DNA of 64,000 nt, taken from positions 17,794,001 to 17,858,000 of the forward strand of contig NC_079876.1 in assembly GCF_029227915.1 (NCBI RefSeq), read 5' to 3'. Position numbers and translations under genes: made by a program. Under the pieces are notes generated by a model. It had not been told where the DNA came from. It made no database searches and worked only from the letters and a program-made list of their open reading frames with translations. The stretch is from Hydractinia symbiolongicarpus (Eukaryota > Cnidaria > Hydrozoa > Anthoathecata > Hydractiniidae). Below are positions 47,990 through 60,200 of this stretch, piece after piece. The number at the start of each line of letters is the position of its first letter. The first letter of the stretch is position 1.

Positions 47990-48976
47990 TTAGCTAATTA
48001 GGAGATGATTAGAAGGGCTATCGTTTGCTTGAACGTTAAATGATTTTGAGTAATGAAGCCACAAGAGAAAACATATAACACGAAAGATCCCCATATATCG
48101 ATCTTGGACGTCTGTTAAATTGAATAACTCCAACGTTTCTGATATCAGCGGCGGTGATGTAAAGGTTAACATTGTTGCCTTCCAAGCAATAGAGTTCGAT
48201 TCCTGGCTGACGCATTTGATTGTTAGATTCCATTTCTAGTCTATTAAATTCAGTTCATGTGGTTTCTACTTTGAAGATGATTAGGAGGGCAAACGTTTTT
48301 TCGGTATGTTAATGTTTTCAAGCTGAGAAAACACAAGACAAAAACAATAGTACGAAAGATGCCGTTACCTTGATGGTGGAAGTACCTTACCTGTAATAAT
48401 TCTGACAATTCTGCTATCAGCGTCGGTGGTGTAAAGGTTAGCATTGTTGTCTTCCAAGCAATAGATCCTGGTTCGATTCCTGGTTGAAGCATTTTGCTTC
48501 TAAGTTTCATGCTCCAGTGTATTAAGATGAGTTCCTGTTGTTCCTACTTGAGAGATGATTAGAATGGCTGTCTTTTGTGGTAACGTTAAATGTTTTCAAG
48601 TTGTAAAGTCACAAGAGAAAAGCGTATAATACGACAGATGCCCACATATTGATCGCGGAAGTCTGTTAGCTTTTATTACTCTAACGTTTCTGCTATCAGC
48701 GTCGGTGGTGTAATGGGTAGCATTGTTGCCTTCCAAGCAATCCATCTGGGTTCGATTAACAGCAGAGGCATGTGGCTGCTAGATTTCATGTTCTAGTATG
48801 TTTTCGAGTTGTAAAGTCACAAGAGAAAAGCATGTATTACGAAAGTTGCTCATATATCGATTGTGGAAGTCTGTTGGCTTTAATATTTCTAACGTTTCAG
48901 GTATCGTCGTCGGTGGTGTAAAAGTTAGCACTGTTGATTTCCAAGCAATAGATCCGGGTTCGATTAACGGCCCAGG
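47990..48976 (+). repeat. Decayed right edge of the array
   Basis: Units here still show GCGTCGGTGGTG, CCTTCCAAGCAATAG and the spacer motifs, but with many substitutions and shortened spacers (tRNA-like starts near 48,148, 48,420, 48,699 and 48,907). The last recognisable piece ends near 48,976. Stronger divergence at an array edge is normal for satellites, where homogenisation works mainly inside. Confidence 0.85.
48420..48491 (+). pseudogene. tRNA-Gly(TCC)-like relic at the array edge
   Basis: 72 nt with intact loop CTTCCAA and box B (GGTTCGATTCC). The T stem is CCTGG/CCTGG and the acceptor 3' strand is TTGAAGC, so both stems are weakened. Confidence 0.6.
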
Positions 48977-51900
48977 CAGTTTTACGCAAGAATTTAATAG
49001 CGTTTTCGCCTTTCTGAAGTGACTTGTGACATTAAGAACCTTTATGGCTTCAAACAAAATTATCCTTCTATTCATTTTTAAAAATTGGAACCACAAAAGC
49101 TGAAGTTAGTATACTACAACTTGAAATGTAAATTTACGTTGATAATGTCTTGTAGTAACAAGACGAAATATCCGTTAAAATAAAATAAAAAAGATTTCCT
49201 CATCAATCAAACTTCTCGTACTTATTTTTATCATACCATTTAATTTTTTGAACACATTATAACCAGGGTCGTGCTACGTGAGTCGTGCTACGGAAACACG
49301 AAATGGGCTACAAATTAGTATTTTAATATTAGGACAACACGTGGAAAAAGTAACCAGAAGAAAATTATGACTTAGGAAAAACGAATTTTTGATACGACTT
49401 TATTAACAAATGGTACATGGAGGAGAGTTTATTGAGTGTGAGACCGAGACTTACAAAAATTAGACGTTGTACACATGCATTGATGGTATCTTGTTTGATT
49501 TTGTCATCCTTTACAAAGTTAAGAAGATGATCTGATCGATCCATCTGTAAAAAGATTAACTTTTCGTTCGACATTTTATTGTCCAAGTTTTACCTTTCTT
49601 TTTCAGCCATTTCCCCCAAAGTTTATCGCCGCATTTACGATTGTTTAAAAATTCTTTCAAGACACATATGAAACTGTACAGTTGTATTAATTTGTTTCAT
49701 AAAGTTGTATAACTGCCTAAGATGTTTATCCGCACGCTTTAAAGGAGAACTAAAAATTGATAACAAGTTGTTTTTAAAATGTTCATTATAATGTAAATGT
49801 AAACTGCATTAATTTGTTACTTCTGTGAGCTTTAGTTTTTAAGATATTTAAGGTCAAGGTAGTCCTGCGTTCGCTGCCATAACAGTATTGATTAGGACTT
49901 TCTGTTCGGTAAATTACTTACTTGTGTAACGTAAGTCCGCGAGAATATAAATAAACGCATCGTGAATGAACGAAGCGATGAAATGCTACACTGTCCCTCC
50001 TGTGGCTGTCTAAGAGTAATTTTATTTATCATATTTTGATATAATATCTTTATCAGAATAAGATAACAAATCAAAAACATTCTCAATCAAAGTTTGTTGT
50101 TATTGTTGAAAGTTTTCTATGATGATGTTGTTCTACTCGAATTTAACTTGTCTTCTTTAGCGCTCAAACCTGGCGATAAATTTCTCTTTGAAGACCAAGA
50201 AGTGAGGGCATCCTTACAAGTCCTGATAAAATATGTACGCCATGTGACGTCTGAAATCAACAAAATATGTACGAACCAAGTTTGCTTTTGTTCGACAACG
50301 GCAGCGACCGTTAAAGTATTTGTGGCTTTTGGGGGATAAAACTTGGACAAAATGCGAAAATTTAAAAATTTGATGCCATGTTGCTTTTTGTGATATTTAA
50401 GAATGCTTTTATTACATAAAAACATATGTGTAGTTTTTTTCGTTAATTCTCCTTTAGGGAATGCGAAGCTCAGAGGGGATTTCCCTCTAAAGTTGTTGCC
50501 GTGACAAACGACCGTAAATACAAAATGGCAGATCGAGTAACGCAAATGTATTCTTTTTTATTCACTTTAAATATTAACTGTATTTATTTTAACAATAATA
50601 ACAAATTTTGTGTTAAAATTGTAAGCGGGCTACATCTGAAGAAGCTGTACACTTCAGTAAAGGCGAGATAAACATTGCGTGTGAGACAACAAAGTACGTT
50701 TTATATATAGAAATGTTTCTATTATCGCGTACTATATCTGCAATACAAACACGTTTACACGAAGTTGTCAGCTGTGTTGAACACATCCTCAGACGTTGAG
50801 AACAAAGGTCTTACTTGCTTAAGAAATTAATTTTTTTTATGTATTCATAGTCTCAAGAATAACTGATAATTTATTAATATAACAGTAGGTGGAAATGAAA
50901 GATGTACAAGTAAAGACGACATCCCCAAATGAAAACAACGGATTTTAAATTTGTCGTGACTTATTCGACCAGCTGTAAAAACATGTATAATCCTTTTATT
51001 AAAAAGAAAATTAATGTCTGATATCACAAGATCATATAACAACGTGGTTTTCGTGTCAACACAAAATCAAGTATTTCATACGTCAATAATACTCGAAAGC
51101 GTTCTAAGTTGAAGGGGGTGCCATTATTTGACGCTGTAGTTCAAAACTGATCCTATGTGAACAAAAAAGCGAATTTATCTCTATTATATCGGTCCCATCA
51201 AGCTTTCTTCTAAGAATTATCAGGCTGACGTAATACTTACTATCCGTATTCTGTTCAAAACAGTTGCGGCACAGATTTATTTCGTACCCCCAGACACAAA
51301 GTAACTAAATAACTTCATGCTAACGAAAGCATGAAAATGCACGAGATACCAATGCGGGAAGTATGTAAAGCATTCTTAATAACTCAAAAAAAGTTATTTA
51401 ACATATCTTCCGATTTTTACATGGATCGGATAAAAAATTGCCAAAAATTGCCCGAAAATCCGTTCTTTTCCGATTTTCGGGTGAAATCCGACAAAATCGG
51501 GAAATCGGATTAGTCACGTGTTCAAATTATTCAAAAAAAATTTTCTTGATGAAACAAAGTTGTGTTGCAGGGTTAAAGGGTTAAAGTCTGAAATACACGA
51601 TAAGTTTAATTCGACCAATTAGTTGCAAGAAAAAGAAAGTCGTGTAAACAAAAAAGACGTCTTTTTAACAAGATAGTTTGAATTAGCCCAGCTAGTTGTA
51701 TATATTTTTCTACATTATTTTACGGTTTTAGTTACTTTCTCTGCAGTTTTTTGAGCACTTTCGTGAAAAGTTTCGAAAGTGAAGTGTGTGTGATAGTTAT
51801 AAATGTAGTTGGTTTTAAAAGAAATAGCAAAGAAAAAAACATGATGAAAGAAAAATGTAGGGAAGGAGGATCTCTGATGTTTTGAAATTGGTTTATAACT

Positions 51901-52960
51901 GCCTTGTAAGCGTTGTTTGAATGTCAGAGCTCATCATATTTTTTGATAATTTTTATTTTTGGTTGTGATGCGGCTATTGTACTTAAACCGTTACAATGTC
52001 CTTTGTGAATAGAAATGGGAATTCAAGAGCAGTCCGACTTACTCACAGTCCGAGGTAAGATGTAAAAGTTGTCGAGGATTTGAAATAATTATTCCTAATT
52101 GTGGCTAAATAAAAGGACAATATGGAAAATATCCATAACTAGAAAACGCTGCGTTATCTTAACTGATCTTCCTTTCCCTATTGAAAACACCAAAACAAGC
52201 GTGGAATATCAATCAGTCATTGCGCGGTTGTACGGAACATTTAGATTGATTATATAAAAAAAAGAGTTGATAGGTATATAATAATAAATGATATTAAATG
52301 CTGTTTCAATAAATACATGCATGCAAAATGTCTCATAGTTTAAAGCATGCTCTTATTATCTATAGTTGAAATAATTATTATCCCGTGAAAATTCCAATGG
52401 AATTTGCCCGTCACGACAAAGTGAATAAGGAACTATCGCATTTGCTACATTGCGCGTCAGTAGCATGAATCTTTTCTCGCACACACAGACAAACTACACA
52501 TCTTATTATAGAGACGTAGTAATGGATTGAGAAAAGAAAATTCTTAACAGTTCACGTGATTAAATATTTGTCTGAGTTTCGCTTGATCATAGCAGTGTGC
52601 AATAATGGGCGATAATTTAAAATCAAGATTTAGTCTAATTAAAACAATAAACAACATCGGATAGTTCATACGAAAGCAATAGTTCTTTTGAAAAACAATG
52701 AACATTCCCTTGCGTGTCGAACTTAAGACACTGTTTTGGTAACATATGATATATGTCCGCGTGGGACGTATCTTGTATATAACATGTAAAAATGTATCAA
52801 CGTAGACAAAAATTAAAGAGAGCAACAAACTTAATCACACTTTTTACACGCATTACAATTACAATGGATGCCCGACTGTTGCTTAGTTATTACTCACTGG
52901 TTATTAATTTGAGATGGTCAAATTTACGCTTGATCAATTACGCTAGTGCGCCAATAAAAG
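48977..52960. other. Intergenic stretch without a recognised gene
   Basis: AT-rich sequence between the array and the SINE-like element. The longest frame (50,117-50,545, minus, 142 codons) has no recognisable domain. A possible small minus-strand exon at 49,455-49,544 has a TTTTTACAG acceptor and a GTAAGT donor but no known homology. An 11-bp direct repeat GTCGTGCTACG occurs at 49,268 and 49,282, and a hairpin at 51,451-51,481. Nothing else could be identified. Confidence 0.5.
51451..51481. repeat. Short perfect hairpin (CCCGAAAATC arms)
   Basis: 10-bp perfect inverted repeat (51451-51460 and 51472-51481) inside a patch where CCGATTTT, AATCGG and related words recur several times (51,425-51,510). 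It could be part of a repeat element; function unknown. Confidence 0.55.
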
Positions 52961-52962
52961 AC

Positions 52963-53150
52963 GACTGATTGCCTAGTGGTAGAGCGTTCGCTCCCAGTGC
53001 GGGTGGTCTTGGGTGCAAACGCCAGTTGAGTCATCCCAGAGACTATGAAAGTGGGAATCTTATTGATATCTTAGGCTTTTGTCCAGTTAAGTGATTACAG
53101 GATCGCAGGACCCTCATTCATAGCAATAGTAATGGGAACTAAAGAGGCTG
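52963..53150 (+). mobile_element. tRNA-derived SINE-like element
   Basis: 52963-53033 resembles a tRNA. GACTGAT can pair mostly with TTGAGTC at the other end, TGCCTAGTGGTAGAG is a good box A, and a degraded anticodon arm and box B (GGGTGCAAACGCC) follow. An unrelated body follows to about 53,150 (ATCCCAGAGACTATGAAAG and on). This is the layout of a tRNA-headed SINE. It is not related to the tRNA-Gly array. The 3' end is uncertain. Confidence 0.55.
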
Positions 53151-54216
53151 TCCTTGGTAAACACTTTTAGTAGAACTGAAAGTTTAGATTTAAACTTCCA
53201 TTTTTTGTATGGAAGTGAGTTGCTTCTCATTGGACCAAGTAGTCTAAGAAAGTATTTTGGTTTTATAATCCGTCTATTGCTTATTTTTATTTTTTTATTT
53301 ACCCACTATGGACTAGATTGTTGTCTTATCTTTTAAAGGATTCGTGCTCCATATTGCTAATGAAATGTTGTTTATAAAAAAAATAGGAACTTCACATTGT
53401 CTTTTATTAACATTATGCCAATTCTCAAAGTACTGTCGGTTTCCGAAACTCAAATTGATATACCACTGGTATGCTGTCGTGTTTTTACAATCTGATTATA
53501 AATATTTTAATTTACGTCAATGGCCAACAAAAACATTAGAAATGTTGTTACTTTAAAAAGGATTTTACAAACAACTGGAAAGATAAAACAGACTGATGTC
53601 ATATAATGATCAGATGTATTGTAACTGCTAATGAAGGCTGAATGAAGAAGTTTAATTAGCACGATTTGAGCTTGGATAAAAAGATTTTTATTAAAGCGAA
53701 CTTAAAATAGAAAATAAAAATATTATTAAGACGTTATGAATTTGACGCTTTGAAAGAACAAAGGTCATCGATACAAGAATTCACTGACGACTGAAATGAT
53801 TTTTACCAATGTTTTTTTTTAAACTTAGTGTCTTTATCAAAGTCTCAGCTAATAATAATTCCTGTTTGCAAAAAATACTTTTAACAAGGTTTCGCAATTA
53901 ATCTTCTCAACCTAGATAAATATTGACAAAAAAATACAAAAAAAAATTCGGTAACTAAACAAGCCAGCTTGTAAGTTGTGTTAAACTCGATACATCATGA
54001 AGCATAAAAAAAGATTTTTTTGGTGTTTATTTGATTGTTGTGTGAAAACACCTTTAACTTGTTTGCGCAGTGAAATCTGATAATAAAAAAAAATTGCTTT
54101 GAAAATAAACATGCTTGCAGAAAATTTTATTTAAAATGATTGCTATTTTTTATATACTAGAGTATTATACGGTTTTAGATTTCAAGAAAATTAAAAAGAA
54201 GAATATATAGGATTTG
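53151..54216. other. Upstream region of the adhesion GPCR gene, nothing recognised
   Basis: AT-rich sequence with no supported exon or repeat. Short frames at 53,154-53,556 look like chance openings. It should contain the promoter of the following gene. Confidence 0.4.
54151..54156 (+). promoter_or_regulatory. Possible TATA box of the adhesion GPCR gene
   Basis: TATATA after a T run lies about 65 bp before the predicted start codon at 54,217, which would give a very short 5' UTR. In such AT-rich DNA the match could be chance, and an upstream noncoding exon is equally possible. Confidence 0.22.
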
Positions 54217-54280
54217 ATGATAATCAAATTGAACATGATTACATTGGTATTGATGGCAATTTTCATCAGAACAATTCAAG
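54217..54280 (+). CDS. GPCR exon 1: signal peptide
   Basis: ATG followed by a 21-residue hydrophobic leader (MIIKLNMITLVLMAIFIRTI plus Gln), then donor CAAG/GTATCC. The exon ends in phase 1, which fits the next exon. A downstream in-frame ATG (54,235) could also serve. This exon is too short to stand out as an ORF and is inferred from phase and hydrophobicity. Confidence 0.7.
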
Positions 54281-57200
54281 GTATCCTTGGGTTTTTATTG
54301 GAAGAAAATGTATTAATTTCTTCAGGCTTTTAAAGCAGACTTTGAAGTGGACTCTTTGCTATAGTTGCGTATTTTTGATTGACTTTATTGTTTAATGCAG
54401 CTTAGATAAATCTCTTTCTTATTTGTACAAACATATGCTACTTGTCATAAAATGTCTGAAGTAAGACGTTCTTACCATTCTCTAAAAAGTGTTATTTCGA
54501 AACATGTTTTGTTGTAATATATAGAATCCCGGGCATAGGGAGGCCAAGATCGCTTTTGCCTTTATTGTTAATGTGAAACTCCAATGTTCTGTTTGGCTAA
54601 GAATTGATAAAGATAGACTAAAGAGGTTGGGAAAGCCATGTTCAGGCATTCGGAGACTTCAAGATGCAAAATTACCTACTAGTTGGCAACCATAGTGGGG
54701 CCAGTGTTTTTCCCATTTAAAATTATTCTTGGCCCTTTCCTATTTTTCTTTTCTGTATTTAGTCATACATGTCTCCCCATACCCTAAAAGATAAATACAA
54801 CAACTCTCGTAGGAACGTGTTTTGGTATAAATGAAGAATGTAATATCACTGTTAATTATCAAAGACATGGTATAATCAGCTGTTTTGCTGGAAGAGTTAT
54901 CAACATTAGAAGGACACAATGGCATTACTCGTTTTCTTCGAATAACTCCTACGTTAAAGACACGCAAGACGAGAGAAATACTAAAAGACATTGCAATTTT
55001 GAAAAGCAGTGTATCCTCGTTGCAGATAAGAAATACAGAGATTTATGCAATCAGAAAATGTGGGTTGACGAATGGTCACGAAAAAAATTAACGGTTGCCT
55101 ATACGTGTGTATATTTTAGTAAGTAGCTAAATTTATGGAATTTACTACGAGTTTTGTTGCGATCATGGTTTTACATACATCTGTCGACTATCTACTTAAT
55201 TCTTTTGACATTTAAATGAATTATATTTTTAAAAAACTGAGGTTTATATGTTTGATTTCATGTACAGAAGGATTTGATTACTGGAGTTCATGGAGTTCTT
55301 GGACTGGTTGCAGTAATGAAAAGCAACATCGGGGAAGAGTATGTAATGATCCTCCTGGTAAATCATGCTCTCCCTCCAGTTGTGATAGTAAGGGTTATAG
55401 AGATCAAAATGTGACTAGAAATTGTACCCGGTCAACGTTTGGTAAGTCACTTCATTAATATAAAATTTCTGTGTATTGGAGCATGGAACTATCTGGGCTT
55501 ATTTTCTACGGGGTAGGTACATTGGAAATATGGGGGTGTCAAATTCTTAGGTGTTAACAGAATACCTGGTTTTTGTATAAGTAACATCTTCAACCACCAT
55601 AATATTCAAAACCCTAAACAACGAAACAACAATTGTTAATAAGAAAGGGTTCATTACATGTAAAAAATAGCTAAACATAATCTTTCTTTGTTGTCTTGAA
55701 AATGCCTTTCCGTTAATTGCGATTGACTTAGATGAACGAAAGTTCTGTTTGAGGCGTTATCTGTCTGAGAAAGGTCACGTGATGTTAGTAGAATTGATTA
55801 ATGTTTCACGTAGCTAAAAATAAAAAAAAATAAAAACAACAATAATCGTGTAAATTTTATATAGCACCAAACGTGATTGAAACGCAGGATTATTTTTGAT
55901 TGGAGCACCACCCTGGCCGTCGAAATAAAAAGGCGAATTTGGTCCTCTGAATAAAATAGTCAACAGACCGCAAATAGGCAATAGTCGAGCTTGTAAAATA
56001 CACAAGCTTAAGTAACACTGAGCCTAAGGCAAAAATCTTCCATTTTTTAAGAAAATGCCTGTGGATAAAACAAAGAATATGCAATTATAAAGAATTTTCG
56101 CCAGGTATGTTGAATTGAGTGTGAATTTGATATCTGCTTTCACTTCTCTTTTAAAATCTTTTGAGCGGTACAATTTTAAGCACCGGCCATTTCTTAAATT
56201 TTTTTTTCGTAAAGCATCATGTATCGGCAGGAAAGAAACACTTTGTTTTCTGTTCTGCAAAGCATTATTTACTATCCGAGAATAAGTTACCGGCTATTTC
56301 AATATAACAGTTATAACGGTTAAAACGGTTATAAATTACCAAGTTACGAAGTATCGACAAAACGCAATTTGTTCTAAAAGGATTTCAGTGATATATGTTT
56401 ATATGGTTTTATGTGTGCCAAAAGACAGAATTAAAAAAAGATAAAAAGGGGCATCGATGTACTAGATGTTGTAACGCAACGATATCATCAAACAGGATTA
56501 TTCATGTCAAGTGCTTGAGGCTTTTTTGTGCACTCGTGTTAGATTTTAATGACGTTGAAGACATGTCTTAACAGTTACATATACATAAAAAATCATAAAA
56601 TTGCGCCTCCGACTTTATTTTCTTATTTTCTTAGCCATTTCAGTCTTTATATATTTTAAATCTAAATTTACTTTAAATATTCTCATTTGTTTCTCACGTG
56701 AAAACTGACTTCTTATGATATTGGGACAATCCATTGACACTGTGGGCGTGATGTTAATTAATATAACTAAATTTGAGTTTGATCCTCTCAGCTTATATAA
56801 ACTTGTATAACATTTAGTTAATACAATAAAAAGCTCAGATATGTTTCACAAAACCACAATCACCAATAGATTTTTTAATTGTTTTTACAACTTATAAAAC
56901 TGATGTTATTAGGAAATATTCTAGAAACCTCATAGGTATCAAATTTGCTGGTATTGTTATTCTTGCTCAGAAAAAACAGACAACACGTTGCGTAGCACAT
57001 CTTCTTGTTAACCATAGCAATGTCAATAAGATAATATTTTCTATATTACATTTTAAAATAATAAAAGTCTCGGGCTATCATAGTGTTAGGAGTTTTATAT
57101 TTTTACATGTCAGCCAACAAACGAGCAAATTACAAAATTCACGCGTTTAATTTAGAGAAGGAAAGGTTTTGAATGTATAGACATTAGTTTCTATATCATT

Positions 57201-60200
57201 TAATTCCATTTTAATCAAATAGACGAAATATATTTTGTACCTTATATGTCTTATGTTACCAGGACCTTCCACTATCTACATCTCTCCGACTACTGGTCAA
57301 ACACACCAACCAACAACACCTACAAGTAAGCCAATATTCTGTGGACTTTTTTTCAAGAAAAACTTAAATATTTTGGTACAGGTCACATACAATACAGAAG
57401 AAGCATACATATGCACGCAAAGCATTCTTAAGCCCGATGTTATGTACCCATAAATAGGTTAAAACGGGTTTAGCCAACATATAATTTCTTGTTTTTTGTC
57501 TAATGTATAATCATCTCATATCCTTATAAAATTGTTAGGCTTTTGGCTCATATGCAATACTATAACTTTTCATCCCAAGAATAATTATTTATGGGCCTAA
57601 CTGGGTAAATATATTTACATTTGAAGGTAACAGTAAAACTATTTATTTCAGTGTTTTGTCCAGTGGAGATAGTTGGGCGACCAGACTACAAGGGTCGATA
57701 CAAATTTAACAGATCATCAGTTAACACAACGATAAACATAGCCTGCAAATACGGTGGCTTGGAAAATAGATACAACAACGTGACAAGAAAATGCATTTTG
57801 AATTCAAAGAATCAAGCTGAATGGCAAGAATTGGATTTGTCAGCATGTGCTGCAAAGAATAAAATATCTAATGCACTGATACAAGCCGATAAAGTAAGTG
57901 TTAAAGGCTAAATGCCTTTGTTGTCGTTCTTTGTTTGTGGTGATGGTGGTGATGTCGTCGGCGTAGCCATCGTTGTAGTCATCGTCATAGTCATCGTTGT
58001 AGTCATCGTCGTAGTCATCGCCGTAGTCATTGTCGTAGTCATCGTTGTAGTCATCGTCGTAGTCATTGTCGTAATCGCGTTGTAGTCATCGTTGTAGTCA
58101 TCGCCGTATTCATCGTCGTAGTCATCGTCTTAATCGCGCTGTAGTCGTCGTCGTAGTCGTAGTAGTCGATTTCTTTGGTCTGGGAGGAGGTGAACGACCG
58201 AGAATGGCGTGAGTCCACATTGAAAAATGAAAGAAAACGCTCAAACAATGCCGGTTTAGACCGCCTTACTACCTGTTTTACATGTCGTTCAAGACATGGT
58301 GAATTCGTCGTGATACTAACTTTATTATTCTATTATTCTAAGTTAGCTCATTTACAAATTTGTCTTCTTTATTTTGTAGTTGAACTAGGTAGCTAAACTA
58401 TTAATTACGCGATTTAGATAAATGTGACAGAAAAGAACGTTCTCGAAGTTTCAAAGTCATTAGCCAACATCACTGCGTATAACAACCAAGCTGCAATTCC
58501 AGAAGATATTGATCGTATTGTCAGTATTATGGAAAAATGTCTATCTGTTGAGTCTGAGGATAGCCAGGTGATTAAAACGTTCATTTTATTCATGCATAAT
58601 AATGTCAACTTCTACTTTAATAGAATTATAACACAGAAAGTGATGGGGATTCTACTAAGATACTGAAGTAAAAAATGTAGATGTATACGGCATGCATAAC
58701 TTTTCGGGTTAAACGTCTGTTTTTGATAGCATGCAAAACACAATTTTTATCTTCTTTTAGGTAAGCCCTAACATATTAGAGACAGTAGGACATGTGATGG
58801 ACTTCAAAGAAGAAGTAACAAAGAAATCGAAATCGACATCAAGAATACTTCTTCAATTGAACAGTATTGCTCAAAATGCAATTACAAATGAAAAATATAT
58901 GTCCTTTTCAAGTAAAAATATTGCATTAGACATGTACAACAATATCGAAGCCGACGATGTATATGTATCTTCCTTAGAGTTCGCAGACCAACAAAGCATA
59001 AACATATCAAGAAAAGGAGCTGCCGAAAGGGATAAGAATGTTTATATTCCAAAGTCGGTCTTTAAATCGAATCCTGGTTCTGCCATTATATATTCTTATA
59101 GTTTTGGTAACCCCAACTTATTTGTGGCAAATGAAAAAAACAAAAAAACCTATACCAAACAAGAAAAAAATCGCAATGCAAAAAGACCGCTCGAGAATAG
59201 TATATTCTCTGTTAGTATTCACAACCACACAATCAAAAACTTGAAAGAGCCTATAGAGTTTTCTGTAAAGGTGTTAAGTAATGTGTCGAGAGTAAAATGC
59301 GTGTACTGGGATGACAATGAAGGTACTAGAATATAGAAAAATTTCATTTCAACAAATGCTATAAGAAGGGAATATAATTTTAGGATGCATATGTAAAAAT
59401 CAACAATGTGGGTTAAGTGTTTCTTTACTACCAATAATATACTTATCAACAAATTAGGATAGATAACAAGAGTCTTCGTATCTTTCCGGCAGTCATAACA
59501 CTTCTTTTAGTTTGTGCGGAATGCCAATTGGAATTTTCCACGGGCTAAAGGCTAGTTAGCCTGACAGAGAATGTTAAAAATTAATATATGTTATGTTCAT
59601 TTTGTTTCCTTACAATATACAGGAAATATTTTACAAATATTTTTAACTTTTTCATCACACCTTGATTAAGTGTTCGTTGTTTCAAGCTCTTAATAGAAGT
59701 TTATAATAAAATTTCAGCTGTCTCAATTTAGGGATATGGTCAACTTCAGGGTGCAGAAGTGAAGGCATCTTTACATCAAACGATCGACGTTTTGTGAGGT
59801 GTAAGTGTGACCACTTAACCAACTTTGCAATATTGCTGGATGTAGATCAATCATCTTCATCTCCATTGGATTTAAAGATTGTTAGCTTTGTTGGTTGTCT
59901 TTTATCTGTTGCTGCTTTGTCTTTTACAATTATTGTCCATCTTGCCATAAGGTATTACTTTCATACAAATATTTTACTGTTTGGTACACGGCTTTACTTT
60001 ACTTTGGTCAGATGTAATCCCAAACATCTTTTCCACATGCTTCTGTCTGGCATTGTATTAAAAATCTTATTTGTACTTGCAGGTCGTGTCAATTAATAAT
60101 TTCATCTTGTTAGGCTTTGCGTCATTTTGTTGCAGCGCCTTTTTTGCTTCTTATGCGTCAAATTTTCGCGCACCAATCTGAACTTCATCTGAATTTTATG

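Larger units (their letters stand above)
1..48976 (+). repeat. Tandem array of ~277-bp units, each carrying a tRNA-Gly(TCC)-like gene
   Basis: A ~277-bp unit recurs head to tail (for example tRNA starts at 1436 and 1713, and at 5535 and 5812). Each unit has a 72-bp stretch that folds as tRNA-Gly: acceptor GCGTCGG with CCGACGC, D stem GTGT/GCAT, anticodon stem GTTGC/GCAAT, loop CTTCCAA with anticodon TCC, T arm CCGGG/CCCGG with loop TTCGATT, and discriminator A. Box A (TGGTGTAAAGG) and box B (GGTTCGATTCC) can be read in good copies. The spacer holds a small palindrome just 3' of the tRNA, a T6-T9 tract about 80 bp further on, and an element containing GCATATAATACG upstream of the next tRNA. 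The array begins before base 1 and ends in decayed units at about 48,976. After subtracting the retroelements, about 130 units remain (estimate). Most copies I inspected have stem-breaking changes, so most are probably pseudogenes. Confidence 0.93.

Noticed and set aside
1-48976. CRISPR-like or 5S rDNA array
   Set aside because: Spacers are not unique, the unit is long and eukaryotic, and the conserved part folds as a tRNA. No 5S rRNA internal control region is seen.
50117-50545. 142-codon minus-strand ORF in the intergenic region
   Set aside because: No recognisable domain, signal peptide or splice context. An overlapping + frame is equally open. Not enough to call a gene.
58063-58248. Minus-strand ORF rich in Asp/Tyr and Thr/Met
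   Set aside because: Translation of the minisatellite inside an intron of the receptor gene.
59038-59244. Overlapping plus-strand ORF inside GAIN exon 6
   Set aside because: Out of frame with the receptor exon, whose domain and splice phases are clear.
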